NCBI GenBank assembly: GCA_000824845.1
Contig: CCNC01000204.1
Span: forward strand, 1 to 64,000
DNA length: 64,000 nucleotides
Origin: Mesorhizobium sp. ORS 3359
GTDB lineage: Bacteria; Pseudomonadota; Alphaproteobacteria; Rhizobiales; Rhizobiaceae
Direction of reading: 5' to 3'
Shown here: one piece after another, positions 52,147 to 61,376 of the stretch
Position numbering within the stretch: position 1 is the stretch's first letter
Layout: each line of letters begins with the position of its first letter
Notes under the pieces: model-generated
Database searches by the model: none
What the model was told of the DNA's origin: nothing
What the model saw: only the letters and a program-made list of their open reading frames with translations
Program-made: the position numbers and the translations under genes

Positions 52147-54264
52147 ATGAGCATGGCCGAAAGCCTTGTGCGCTGGCGCTACCGTCTGCTCCCCGACCAT
52201 GTGGTCGGGGAGATCCTGACCAAGAAATGGATCGACAGCGTCATTCCCTTCACGGCGCTGGTGATCCTGTGCGCGATCTTCGGCGCGATCGTGCCGGGCT
52301 TCTTCGACGTGACGACGCTGACCAATCTCAGCGGCCAGACCGCCGAGCTCGGCCTGGTCGTCCTCGGCATGACCATCGTGATGGTGTCGGGCGGCATCGA
52401 TCTCTCTGTCGGCTCGACCTTCGCGCTCGCGGTGCTGGTCACGCTCTACGGCATGAATGTCCAGCAGTGGAGTTTTGGGACCGGCCTGCTGGCCTGCCTC
52501 GGCCTCGGCGTCGTCTGCGGCGCCATCAACGGCTTCCTGGTCGGCTTCCTGCGCATGCGGGCGTTCCTCACCACGCTGGTCACGCTCATCATCTACCGGT
52601 CCACCTTCGACATCGTCTTCCCGCATGTCTCAACGGCGATCGTCACCAGCGGCCCGGATTCGCCGACCTATGATTTTCTCGGCTTCGGCACGATCTGGGG
52701 CGTGCCGACCTCCTTCGCGGTCTTCGTGGTCATTGCCATCGTGATCCACCTGGTGCTGTCACGCGCCCGCTATGGCTGGCGGCTGTTCGCGGTCGGCGGC
52801 GCGCGCCGCTCCGCCTACAATGCCGGCATCAATGTGCGCTTCACCCTGTTCAGCGCCTATGTGCTCTGCTCGGTTTTGGTCGCGCTCTCTGGCTTCTTCT
52901 TCTCGGCCCGCATCGGCAGCGCCGCGTCCGATATCGGCACCGGCCTCGAGCTGCAGGTGCTGACCGCGACCGTGCTCGGCGGCATCTCGCTCGGCGGCGG
53001 ACGCGGCTCGGTCGCCAAGGCGCTGATGGGCACGCTCTTCGTGCTCGTCCTGTCGAACAGCCTGCTCGCGCTCGCCGTGCCCGGCCCGGTCAACTACCTG
53101 ATCCTCGGCCTCGTTCTGCTGCTCTCGGTCATGCTCGACGTGCGCTGGGTGAAGAACCGCCACAAAATCCTGCGCAGCGTTTATATCTCGCCGACCTTCG
53201 TCAAGATGCCACGGGCGATCTCGACCGAGCCCGGCGCACCGATGGCGGTGAACGACCGGCTGAAGGATGTCGGCGTCATCGGCCTCGGCTTCCTCGACGG
53301 CGCCGAGGACGTGATCTTCGACCGGCAGGACCGCCTGTATACCGGCAGCCGGCAGGGCGACATATTGCGCTTCCAGCCGCCGCACTACACGGAGAGCGAA
53401 GTCTTCGCGCATATCGGCGGCTCGCCGCTTGGCATGGCCTTCGACCGCGACGACAATCTCGTCATCTGCGTCGCCGGCATGGGTCTCTACCAGGTCTCGC
53501 CGGCGGGCGAGGTGAAGCTGCTTACTGCTGAGACCAACCGCTCGCTGACATCGGTGGTCGACGACTCGACCATGAAGCTCGCCGACGACTGCGACATCCT
53601 CCCGGACGGCCGCATCGTCTTTTCCGAAGCCACCGTGCGTTTCGAGATGCACGATTGGTACGCGGACGCGCTGGAGAGCCGCGGCAATGGGCGCATCATC
53701 GTGCACGATCCCAAATCCGGCTCGACCCGCACGCTGTTGTCGAACCTCGTCTTCCCGAATGGCATCTGCACGGCCTTTGACGGCCAGTCGGTGCTGTTCG
53801 CGGAAAGCTGGGCCTGCCGCATCAGCCGTTACTATTTCGACGGTCCGAACAAGGGCAGGGTGGAGCGGGTCATCGAAGGACTGCCCGGCTATCCCGACAA
53901 CATCAACCGCGCCTCCGACGGCACCTATTGGCTGGCGCTGATGGGCATGCGCACGCCGGCGCTCGACCTGTCGCTGGAAATGCCGGGCTTCCGGCGCCGC
54001 ATGGCGCGGCGCGTGTCGGAGGATGCCTGGCTGATGCCCAACCTCAACACCGGCTGCGTGCTGCGCTTCGACGACAAGGGCCAGATCCTGGAAAGCCTGT
54101 GGGACCAGGCGGGCGAGAAACATCCGATGATCACTTCGATGCGCGAGCACAAAGGCATCCTCTATCTCTGCGGCATCTTCAATAACCGCATGGGAACGCT
54201 GCCGCTGAAGGGCGCCGACCCCAGCTGGTTCAGCTCGGATTCCTACTGGGGCAAAAAGCCATGA
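52147..54264 (+). CDS. ABC permease fused to a strictosidine-synthase/SMP-30-like propeller
   Basis: A 705-residue fusion. Residues about 30-335 are a complete RbsC-type permease (VMVSGGIDLSVGSTFALAVL, GGISLGGGRGSVAKALMGT, last helix LILGLVLLLSVMLDVRW). After a linker (about 340-365), residues 365-700 form a six-bladed propeller like animal APMAP and plant strictosidine synthase: ADDCDILPDGRIVFSEAT, GNGRIIVHDPKSG, LVFPNGICTAFDG, GLPGYPDNINRASDGTYWLA. PNG and PDN carry probable metal-ligand Asn/Asp residues. RbsC-type permeases end in the cytoplasm, so the propeller should sit at the inner mouth of the channel. There is no frameshift or stop in the joint. Confidence 0.9.
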   Translation: MSMAESLVRWRYRLLPDHVVGEILTKKWIDSVIPFTALVILCAIFGAIVPGFFDVTTLTNLSGQTAELGLVVLGMTIVMVSGGIDLSVGSTFALAVLVTLYGMNVQQWSFGTGLLACLGLGVVCGAINGFLVGFLRMRAFLTTLVTLIIYRSTFDIVFPHVSTAIVTSGPDSPTYDFLGFGTIWGVPTSFAVFVVIAIVIHLVLSRARYGWRLFAVGGARRSAYNAGINVRFTLFSAYVLCSVLVALSGFFFSARIGSAASDIGTGLELQVLTATVLGGISLGGGRGSVAKALMGTLFVLVLSNSLLALAVPGPVNYLILGLVLLLSVMLDVRWVKNRHKILRSVYISPTFVKMPRAISTEPGAPMAVNDRLKDVGVIGLGFLDGAEDVIFDRQDRLYTGSRQGDILRFQPPHYTESEVFAHIGGSPLGMAFDRDDNLVICVAGMGLYQVSPAGEVKLLTAETNRSLTSVVDDSTMKLADDCDILPDGRIVFSEATVRFEMHDWYADALESRGNGRIIVHDPKSGSTRTLLSNLVFPNGICTAFDGQSVLFAESWACRISRYYFDGPNKGRVERVIEGLPGYPDNINRASDGTYWLALMGMRTPALDLSLEMPGFRRRMARRVSEDAWLMPNLNTGCVLRFDDKGQILESLWDQAGEKHPMITSMREHKGILYLCGIFNNRMGTLPLKGADPSWFSSDSYWGKKP

Positions 54265-55355
54265 GCGCCGTGAGCCGGCTTTTCGATCGCTTTCTTGGCC
54301 GTGGCGACTGGGCGGTGACCGTTCCGACGCTCGACGGGCCGCTGCTGCCCAACCAGGACCTTGAGGAGGCGGACCTCTTCGCAGGCCTCGCTGAGGCCGA
54401 CAATCTGGTGCGGACCGAAAAGGGCATGCTGGCGAGCAGCGCGAACCGGCTGATGCGGTTCGATGCCGAAGGCAAGGCCGAGGTCCTGCAGGAATTTGCG
54501 GGCGAGATCACCGCGCTCGCCCATGCACGCGGCATGACCGCCCTGGCCACCGACGGCAAGGGCGTCGTCATCCGCGGCGGCCTGCATGACGGGCGGCAGG
54601 CGACGGGCGACGAGGCCCACAGGCTGTCCTGCGTCACCGCGCTGACTTTCCTCGACAGCAACACCTTGCTGGTCGCCAACGGCTCGGCCTCGCTGCCGGC
54701 GAGCGCCTGGCGCCGCGACCTGATGCAGAAAAACGCTTCCGGCTCGCTCTGGCGCCTCGACCTGAAAAGCGGCCGGCTGGAGCTGATCCGCGACGGCCTC
54801 GCCTGGCCGGCCGGCATCGCCACGACCGGGTCAAACCGCGTCTACGTCACCGAGGCCTGGCGCCATCGCGTGCTGGCGATCGATCTCGCCGGCACGGCGA
54901 CGGCGCCGGTGCTGGAACATCTGCCGGCCTATCCGGCGCGCATCGCGCCGGCCTTCAACGCCGGCTACTGGCTGACCTTCTATTCCGTGCGCAACCAGCT
55001 GGTGGAGTTCATCCTGCGCGAGGAGACCTTTCGCAAGCGCATGCTGGTTGAGATACCGGAAGCCTACTGGATGGCGCCGTCGCTCAGCTCGTGGCGCGAC
55101 TACCGCGAGCCGATGCAGGGCAGCCAGCTCAAGCAGATGAACGTGCTGAAGCCCTACGCGGTCACCAGGTCCTACGGGCTGGTGGTCCATTGCGACCAGA
55201 ACATGAAGCCGCTGTCGAGCTTCCATTCGCGGGCCGACGGCACGGTGCACGGCACCATCAGCGCCTGCGAGGTCGACGACGATCTGCTCGTCGCCTCGCG
55301 CGGCGGGTCGAGGATCGTGCGCGTGGCCAAGGCCGCCAGCGGCAAGCGGGGTTAA
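54261..55355 (+). CDS. SMP-30/strictosidine-synthase-like beta-propeller protein
   Basis: A 364-residue cytoplasmic protein with no signal peptide. Blades are suggested by repeated segments such as GMTALATDGKGVVIRG, SGSLWRLDLKSGRLELI, GLAWPAGIATTGSNRVYVTEAWRHRVLAI and HLPAYPARIAPAFNAGYWL. The lay-out matches the propeller fused to the preceding permease, although the PNG and PDN metal motifs read PAG and PAR, so this copy may have lost metal binding. It overlaps the fusion gene by four bases (ATGA) and is followed by the ATPase gene after 3 bases. Confidence 0.82.
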   Translation: MSAVSRLFDRFLGRGDWAVTVPTLDGPLLPNQDLEEADLFAGLAEADNLVRTEKGMLASSANRLMRFDAEGKAEVLQEFAGEITALAHARGMTALATDGKGVVIRGGLHDGRQATGDEAHRLSCVTALTFLDSNTLLVANGSASLPASAWRRDLMQKNASGSLWRLDLKSGRLELIRDGLAWPAGIATTGSNRVYVTEAWRHRVLAIDLAGTATAPVLEHLPAYPARIAPAFNAGYWLTFYSVRNQLVEFILREETFRKRMLVEIPEAYWMAPSLSSWRDYREPMQGSQLKQMNVLKPYAVTRSYGLVVHCDQNMKPLSSFHSRADGTVHGTISACEVDDDLLVASRGGSRIVRVAKAASGKRG

Positions 55356-55358
55356 GCG

Positions 55359-56855
55359 ATGTCGGATAACATCATCGAGCTCAGGGACGCGACCAAGGCG
55401 TTCTCGCGCATCCCCGCCTTCAAGAACGTCACTTTCGACCTGCGCAAGGGTGAGATCCACGCGCTGCTCGGCGAAAACGGCGCTGGCAAATCGACGCTGA
55501 CCAAGGTCATGGCCGGCGTGTTCAAGCTGACCGAGGGCAAGCTGTTCTTCGACGGCAAGGAGGTGTCTTTCGCCACGCCCGCCGAAGCGCTGCGCGCCGG
55601 CATCGCCATGGTGTTCCAGGAGACCAATTTGGTGCCGGCCATGACGGTTGCGCAGAACCTCTATCTCGGCGAAGAGAAGATGTTCAACCGGCTGCGCGGC
55701 CTCTACATCCAGGCGCGGCAATTCCTTGCCGGTATGGGGTTCCAGGTAGACCCGACCGCGCAGGTGAGCACGCTGGGCGCCGCCCACAAGCAGATGGTGG
55801 AGATAGCCCGCGCCGTCCACCACAAGGCGCGCGTCATCATCTTCGACGAGCCGACTGCGACGCTGACCCCGGAAGAGAAGCGCCATTTCTTCAACCTGCT
55901 GCAGCGGCTGGTGAAGGAAGGCATCGCCGTCATCTTCATCACCCACGCGCTCGAAGAGGCGCTCGCCGTCGCCAACCGCATCACCGTCATGCGCGACGGC
56001 GAGATTGTGGCCTCGGGCGAGGCCAAGGGGTTCACCCGCGCCTCCATCGTGCAGGCCATGGTCGGCCGCACGCTCACCGAAACGCTGCATGGCGAGGTCA
56101 AGCGCACCGCGCGCCCCTATGGCGACAAGGTGCTGTCGGTCGAGAACCTCTCCTGCGCCGGCCTGGTGCGCAACTCGTCCTTCTCCGTTTTTTCGGGGCA
56201 GGTCACCGGCATGTTCGGATTGGTCGGCGCCGGCCGCACCGAGATGGCCAAGGTCGTTGCCGGGCTGTTGAAGCGCAACATCTTCCATGGCGGCGAAATC
56301 CGCCTGCTCGGCAAGTCGGTGCGCTATCGCGTGCCCAGGCCGGCGGTGCGCGACGGCATCGTCTATGTGACGGAGGACCGCAAATTCGACGGCTTCTTCG
56401 AGACGATGACGGCTGGCGAGAACCTGCAGATCGGCGAACTGACGGAGAAATCCAACCCGGTCTCGATCGTGTCGCTGGCGCGCGCCAGGGAACTCGCCAA
56501 GCAATGGGGCGAGCGGCTGAGGCTGAAGCAGATCAGCGAGCGCGCCCGGATGATCGAGCTATCCGGCGGCAACCAGCAAAAGGTCGTGATCGCCAAATCG
56601 CTGATCCAGCAGCCCAAGCTGGTGATCTTCGACGAGCCGACGCGCGGCGTCGATGTCGGCGCCATCGTCGAAATCCACCAGCTCATCAGCGATCTTGCCG
56701 ATCAGGGCATGGCCGTCGTCGTCATCTCCTCTTATCTGCCGGAAATCCTTGCGGTTTCCGACCGCATTCTGGTCGTGAAGCGCGGCCGCGTGGTCGAGGA
56801 GATGATGCTGTCGGACGCAACCGAAGAATGCGTGATGTTCGCCGCCGTTCATTGA
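55359..56855 (+). CDS. Sugar ABC transporter ATPase, RbsA/XylG type
   Basis: A 498-residue double ATPase. The first domain has Walker A GENGAGKST, the motif LGAAHKQMVEIARA in place of the usual signature and Walker B VIIFDEPTATLTPEE with ITHALEEAL. The second domain has the usual degenerate Walker A (GLVGAGRTE), signature LSGGNQQKVVIAKSL and Walker B LVIFDEPTRGVDVG. It energises the importer with the two permeases. It is the last gene of the five-gene unit. Confidence 0.93.
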   Translation: MSDNIIELRDATKAFSRIPAFKNVTFDLRKGEIHALLGENGAGKSTLTKVMAGVFKLTEGKLFFDGKEVSFATPAEALRAGIAMVFQETNLVPAMTVAQNLYLGEEKMFNRLRGLYIQARQFLAGMGFQVDPTAQVSTLGAAHKQMVEIARAVHHKARVIIFDEPTATLTPEEKRHFFNLLQRLVKEGIAVIFITHALEEALAVANRITVMRDGEIVASGEAKGFTRASIVQAMVGRTLTETLHGEVKRTARPYGDKVLSVENLSCAGLVRNSSFSVFSGQVTGMFGLVGAGRTEMAKVVAGLLKRNIFHGGEIRLLGKSVRYRVPRPAVRDGIVYVTEDRKFDGFFETMTAGENLQIGELTEKSNPVSIVSLARARELAKQWGERLRLKQISERARMIELSGGNQQKVVIAKSLIQQPKLVIFDEPTRGVDVGAIVEIHQLISDLADQGMAVVVISSYLPEILAVSDRILVVKRGRVVEEMMLSDATEECVMFAAVH

Positions 56856-56958
56856 ACTGGAACAGATTTGCTGGCTAAGGCCTGGAACGGCCCTATTGCC
56901 TTGCAATCGCTTCCGCGTCTGAATAGGTCAGGAGGCCAGATCACCTGCCCGAGCGGAT

Positions 56959-57855
56959 ATGTCCAGCATCAACCTCAAACTTCTGCAGACATTCCTGCTC
57001 GCCGCCGAAAACGGCAGCTTCCGGCGCGCGGCCGAAGAGAGCAACCGCTCGCCGTCGGCCGTTTCCATGCAGATACGCGACCTCGAGGAGCAGATCGGCA
57101 TCTCGCTCTTCATCCGCACGGCGCAGCGCGCCAGCCTGACGCCGGAAGGCCAGGTGCTGTTCGAGGAGATCGCCAATGCGATGTCGCAGGTGCAGACCAG
57201 CCTCGACCGGCTGACCGAGATCGCCGCGCGGCGCAAGGGCAAGGTGCAGATCGCCTGCGCGCCGACGCTGGCGGCGAGCCGGCTGGGCGACATATTGGCG
57301 ACGTTCAAATTGCGCTATCCGCGCTCGATCGTCGAGGTCATCGAAACCCCGCCGCAGGCCGCGCTTGCCCTGTTGCAGCAACAGGAGGTCGAGTTCTATC
57401 TCGGCCCGGAAGTGCCGAACCTCAATGACTTCCAGTTCGAGTCGATCCTGGACGACCCGCTGATGGCCTGCATCCCGGTGGAGACCTATGGCGGCGAGAA
57501 GAAGCTCAATCTGTCCGACCTCAAGCGCTTCCCGCTGATCCTGCTCAACCGCAAGACGGCGGTGCGCGGCCTTCTCGACCGGCTGACGGCGGCGGAAGGG
57601 ATCGAGCTCAAGCCGCAATACGAAGTCGAAAGCGCGCAGACAGCGGTGGCGCTGGTGTCGTCGGGGCTAGGCGTCTGCGTGGTGCCGGGCATCGCCATCT
57701 CGCGCAATGACGAGCGCATGCGGGTGGTGCCGATCGACCATCGCGACGCTCATCGCGCCGTCGGCATCATCACCGCGCGCGGCTATGTGCACCACTCCTT
57801 TTCGGAGCAGCTGATGAACCTGATCCGCACCAATCTGCGCGAGCTGGCACACTGA
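56959..57855 (+). CDS. LysR-family transcriptional regulator
   Basis: A 298-residue LysR protein (NLKLLQTFLLAAENGSFRRAA, SPSAVSMQIRDLEEQIGISLF). It lies between the importer operon and a group of dehydrogenase genes, so it is the likely regulator that links uptake with catabolism. It converges on the aldehyde dehydrogenase gene. Confidence 0.92.
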   Translation: MSSINLKLLQTFLLAAENGSFRRAAEESNRSPSAVSMQIRDLEEQIGISLFIRTAQRASLTPEGQVLFEEIANAMSQVQTSLDRLTEIAARRKGKVQIACAPTLAASRLGDILATFKLRYPRSIVEVIETPPQAALALLQQQEVEFYLGPEVPNLNDFQFESILDDPLMACIPVETYGGEKKLNLSDLKRFPLILLNRKTAVRGLLDRLTAAEGIELKPQYEVESAQTAVALVSSGLGVCVVPGIAISRNDERMRVVPIDHRDAHRAVGIITARGYVHHSFSEQLMNLIRTNLRELAH

Positions 57856-57870
57856 CGGTTCTGCAGCGGC

Positions 57871-59367
57871 TCAATCCGTCTGGATCCAGACCGCCTTCGT
57901 CTCCAGATATTCGTGCAGGTGCTCGATGCCGCCTTCGCGTCCGTAGCCGGACATCTTCATGCCGCCGAACGGCACAGCCGGATCGATGGCGTGGTACATG
58001 TTGACCCAGACCGAGCCGGCCTTGACGCGGCGGGCGAGCTTGTGCGCGGTGCCGAGGTTGGTGGTGAAGATGCCGGCCGCCAGGCCGTAAGGCGTCGCGT
58101 TGGCGCGCGCCACGGCTTCATCCAGCGTGTCGAAGGGCATGGCGGAGATCACCGGACCGAAGATTTCTTCCCGCGCGATCGTCATCTTGTCGGACACAGC
58201 GCCGAAGACGGTCGGCGCGATGAAGTTGCCGCCGTCATAGAGCTCGCCCTTCAGCCTTGATCCGCCGGCGACCAGCCTAGCGCCTTCGTCGCTGCCGGCC
58301 TTGATGTAGCCTTCGACCTTGCCGGCCTGCCTCGCGTTGATCAGCGGCCCGATCTCGGTCTCAGCCTCGATGCCATGGCCGATGCGCAGCTTGCCGGCGA
58401 ACTCGGCGACACGGCGCACGAACTCGTCATGGATCTCGCGCGCCACGAACAGGCGCGAGCCGGCAATGCAGATCTGGCCCGAATGCACGAACACCGCCAT
58501 CGCCGTGACCGGCACGGCCTTGTCGATATCGGCGTCGCGGCAGACGATGATCGGCGACTTGCCGCCGAGCTCCAGCGAAACGCGCTTGAGATTGGTGACG
58601 CCGGCGCGGGCGATCGCCTGGCCGGTCAGCGTCGAGCCGGTGAAGACGATCTTGTTGACGTCCGGGTGCTCGGCCAGCCGCGCGCCGGCCTCGGCGCCCG
58701 TTCCGGTGACAATGTTGACGACGCCGTCGGGGACGCCGGCTTCCTGCATCAGCCTCGCGATCAGGAGCGGCGTCAGCGACGCATCTTCCGACGGCTTCAG
58801 TACGACGGTGCAGCCGGTGGCAAGGGCCGGCGCGATCTTCCAGACCGAGGCGGCGGTCGGCGCATTCCAGGGAATGATCGCGCCGACGACGCCGACCGGC
58901 TCGCGCCGGGTGAAGGTGACGATCTCGCCGGGGATCGAATTGTCGATCGCCTCGCCATGCAGCGCGGTCGCCATGCCGCCATAGAAGCGCAGCATGCCGA
59001 TGACCCGGCGCCGGTTGGCCAGCGTGCGGGTGATCGGCAGCCCCATGTCGAGCGTGTCGGAGACGCTGAGCTCTTCCCAATGTTTTTCGAAGAGGTCGGC
59101 GATCCTGAGCAGCACGCATTGCCGCTCGTAGGGCGAGAATTTCGACCAAGGCCCCTCGAACGCGGCCCGCGCGGCGGCCACCGCCGCGTCGATATCGGCG
59201 GTTCCGCCACGCGGCACTGTCGCCAGCACCTCGCCGGTCGCCGGGTTCAGCGCCTGCATTACCTCGCCGGACTGCGCCGCGACCCACTTGCCGCCGATGA
59301 ACATCGGCCGGAATTCGCCATGGTAGAGCGTCGTGGCCTTCGCCCTCGGGTCGAAGTTCAGCGTCAT
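57871..59367 (-). CDS. Aldehyde dehydrogenase
   Basis: A 498-residue NAD(P)-dependent aldehyde dehydrogenase of the betaine/phenylacetaldehyde type. Catalytic Cys is in HSGQICIAGSRL, Glu in VSLELGGKSP and the cofactor region is IIPWNAPTAASVWK. ATG 59367 follows GAGGAGGAGACG; an upstream in-frame start at 59427 is unlikely. It is divergent from the SDR gene at 59510, so both can share one regulated control region. Confidence 0.92.
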   Translation of the reverse strand: MTLNFDPRAKATTLYHGEFRPMFIGGKWVAAQSGEVMQALNPATGEVLATVPRGGTADIDAAVAAARAAFEGPWSKFSPYERQCVLLRIADLFEKHWEELSVSDTLDMGLPITRTLANRRRVIGMLRFYGGMATALHGEAIDNSIPGEIVTFTRREPVGVVGAIIPWNAPTAASVWKIAPALATGCTVVLKPSEDASLTPLLIARLMQEAGVPDGVVNIVTGTGAEAGARLAEHPDVNKIVFTGSTLTGQAIARAGVTNLKRVSLELGGKSPIIVCRDADIDKAVPVTAMAVFVHSGQICIAGSRLFVAREIHDEFVRRVAEFAGKLRIGHGIEAETEIGPLINARQAGKVEGYIKAGSDEGARLVAGGSRLKGELYDGGNFIAPTVFGAVSDKMTIAREEIFGPVISAMPFDTLDEAVARANATPYGLAAGIFTTNLGTAHKLARRVKAGSVWVNMYHAIDPAVPFGGMKMSGYGREGGIEHLHEYLETKAVWIQTD

Positions 59368-59509
59368 CGTCTCCTCCTCACGAATTCCGAGGCGACTATT
59401 ACTCCCGCTTCGGGCGACCTCAAACAAGGAAAGCTAAAAGGGCGTTCAGATAATCGGACTGTGCAACGCGCGCGTCTTCCCCGATGGTGCCGGCAACGGA
59501 GGAACAGAT

Positions 59510-60253
59510 ATGAGACTTGGAGGCAAGGTCGCCATCGTCACCGGTGGCGGGTCGGGATTTGGCGAAGGCATCGTCAGAAAATTCGTCGAGGAAGGGGCGT
59601 CTGTCGTGCTGATGGATCGCGACGAAGCCGCGGCTTCCCGCGTTGCTGGCGAAGCCGGCGACAAGGTGCGGCCGATCACGGGCGACGTCTCGACGCTGGA
59701 GAGTTTTGTCGCGGCCGCCGACCTGGCCCGCTCTGCCTTCGGCGGGCTCGACATACTGGTCAACAATGCCGGCGTGGCGCAGCCGCCGCTGCCGCTGGAG
59801 ACGATGGACGAAGGCCTGTTCGACCGCATCGCCAACGTCAACATGCGCTCGATCTACAACGGCGCCCGCGCGGTGGTGCCGCATTTCAAATCGAACAAAG
59901 CAGGCGCCATCCTCAATGTCGCTTCGACAGGCGGCGTCTCGCCGCGTCCGAATCTCACCTGGTACAACGCCTCGAAGGGCTGGGCGATCGCAGCCACGCG
60001 TGCCATGGCGGTGGAACTCGCGCCGTTCGGCATCCGCGTCAACGCGATCAACCCGGTCGCCGGCGACACGCCGCTTCTGTCCACCTTCATCGGCTCCGGC
60101 GAGGAAAACCGCGCCCGCGTGGTCGCCACCATTCCGATCGGCCGGCTGTCGACGCCGCAGGACATGGGCAATGCCGCGGCGTTCCTGTGCTCCGACGAAG
60201 CCAGCATGATCACCGGCGTCGACCTCAATGTCGACGGCGGCAAATGCATCTGA
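59510..60253 (+). CDS. Short-chain dehydrogenase/reductase
   Basis: A 247-residue classical SDR of the FabG/glucose-dehydrogenase-like group: TGGGSGFGEGIVRKF, NNAGVAQPPL, Ser in NVASTGGVS, Tyr/Lys in WYNASKGWA and the C-terminal ITGVDLNVDGGKCI. Likely oxidises a sugar-derived alcohol. It begins a three-gene unit with the decarboxylating dehydrogenase and FMN oxidase genes. Confidence 0.9.
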   Translation: MRLGGKVAIVTGGGSGFGEGIVRKFVEEGASVVLMDRDEAAASRVAGEAGDKVRPITGDVSTLESFVAAADLARSAFGGLDILVNNAGVAQPPLPLETMDEGLFDRIANVNMRSIYNGARAVVPHFKSNKAGAILNVASTGGVSPRPNLTWYNASKGWAIAATRAMAVELAPFGIRVNAINPVAGDTPLLSTFIGSGEENRARVVATIPIGRLSTPQDMGNAAAFLCSDEASMITGVDLNVDGGKCI

Positions 60254-60280
60254 ATATTTGCGGTTCCTGAGGGATTGGCG

Positions 60281-61372
60281 ATGAAGGATGTCTACCAGAT
60301 CGCGGTCGTGCATGGCGACGGCATCGGTCCCGAGGTGTGCGCCGCGGCCGTCGAGGTAGTGAAGGCGGCACTCGGGCCGGACTGCCCGTTGCGCTTCACC
60401 GAATATCCGGCCGGCGCGGAGCATTTCCTGAAGACCGGGCAGAGCTTTCCCCAGCCGACCTTCGAAGCGTGCCGGGCGGCGGATGCGATCCTGCACGGCG
60501 CCGGCGGCCTGCCCGGCGTGGTCTATCCAGACGGAACGGAAGCGGGGCTCGACTTCACGCTGAGGCTGCGTTTCGAGCTCGACCTCTACGCCAATATCCG
60601 CCCCATCAGGCTATTCGAGGGGGTGACGAGCCCGCTCGCCGGGGTGAAGGCCGGCGACATCGACTACGTCATCCTGCGCGAGAACAGCGAGGGGCTTTAC
60701 GCCGCGCGCGGGGCAGGGGCGCTGCTGCGCGGGGAGGTGGCGGTCGACACGCTCGTGCAGACGCGCGCCGGCATCGAGCGCATCGTGCGCAAGGCCTTCG
60801 AGCTGGCACGCCAGTCTAACGGCGCGCCTCGCGACGGCGTCCGCCGGGTGACCTGCTGCGACAAGGCGAATGTGCTGCGCAGCTACGCGTTTTTCCGCTC
60901 CGTCTTCGACGAGGTGGCGAAAGACTATCCCGATATCGAGACGGAACATGCGCTGGTCGACGCCATGGCCATGCACCTTGTGCTGAAGCCCGGCCATTTC
61001 AACGTCATCGTCAGCGAGAACATGTTCGGCGACATTCTGTCCGACCTGGCGGCGGCGACGGTGGGCGGAATGGGCATGGCGCCTTCGGCGGAGGTCGGCG
61101 ACGTAAACGGCTTCTTCCAGGCGGCGCACGGCTCCGCGCCGGACATTGCCGGCAAGGGCATCGCCAACCCCTACGGGACGATCCTGTCGGCGGCGGCGAT
61201 GCTCGACTGGCTTGGCCGCGGACATGGCGACGAGGGGCTGCGCAGGGCCGCCGAACAGATCCGCCGAGTGACGGAGGCATGCCTGGCGAACGGGCTGCTC
61301 AGCGCCGATCTGAAGGGAAAATCATCGACCGCCGAGATCACCGGGAACGTCTGCGACCGGCTCGCGGCCTGA
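60281..61372 (+). CDS. Isopropylmalate/tartrate-dehydrogenase-like decarboxylating dehydrogenase
   Basis: A 363-residue beta-hydroxyacid oxidative decarboxylase. HGDGIGPEV at the N-terminus, RENSEGLYAARG, the Lys in CDKANVLRSYAFF, the metal Asp pair in ENMFGDILSDLAA and HGSAPDIAGKGIANP are present. The specificity region differs from LeuB (RFELDLYANIRPIRL), pointing to a malate/tartrate or other hydroxy-diacid substrate. ATG 60281 has GAGGG at proper spacing; a TTG at 60275 is less likely. It lies 5 bases before the FMN oxidase gene. Confidence 0.88.
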   Translation: MKDVYQIAVVHGDGIGPEVCAAAVEVVKAALGPDCPLRFTEYPAGAEHFLKTGQSFPQPTFEACRAADAILHGAGGLPGVVYPDGTEAGLDFTLRLRFELDLYANIRPIRLFEGVTSPLAGVKAGDIDYVILRENSEGLYAARGAGALLRGEVAVDTLVQTRAGIERIVRKAFELARQSNGAPRDGVRRVTCCDKANVLRSYAFFRSVFDEVAKDYPDIETEHALVDAMAMHLVLKPGHFNVIVSENMFGDILSDLAAATVGGMGMAPSAEVGDVNGFFQAAHGSAPDIAGKGIANPYGTILSAAAMLDWLGRGHGDEGLRRAAEQIRRVTEACLANGLLSADLKGKSSTAEITGNVCDRLAA

Positions 61373-61376
61373 GGCG

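Noticed and set aside
54831..56504. Long open frame on the strand opposite the propeller and ATPase genes
   Set aside because: It is antisense to two well-supported genes, is rich in His/Arg/Gly/Val as expected for reverse-frame translation of GC-rich coding DNA, and has no family motif.
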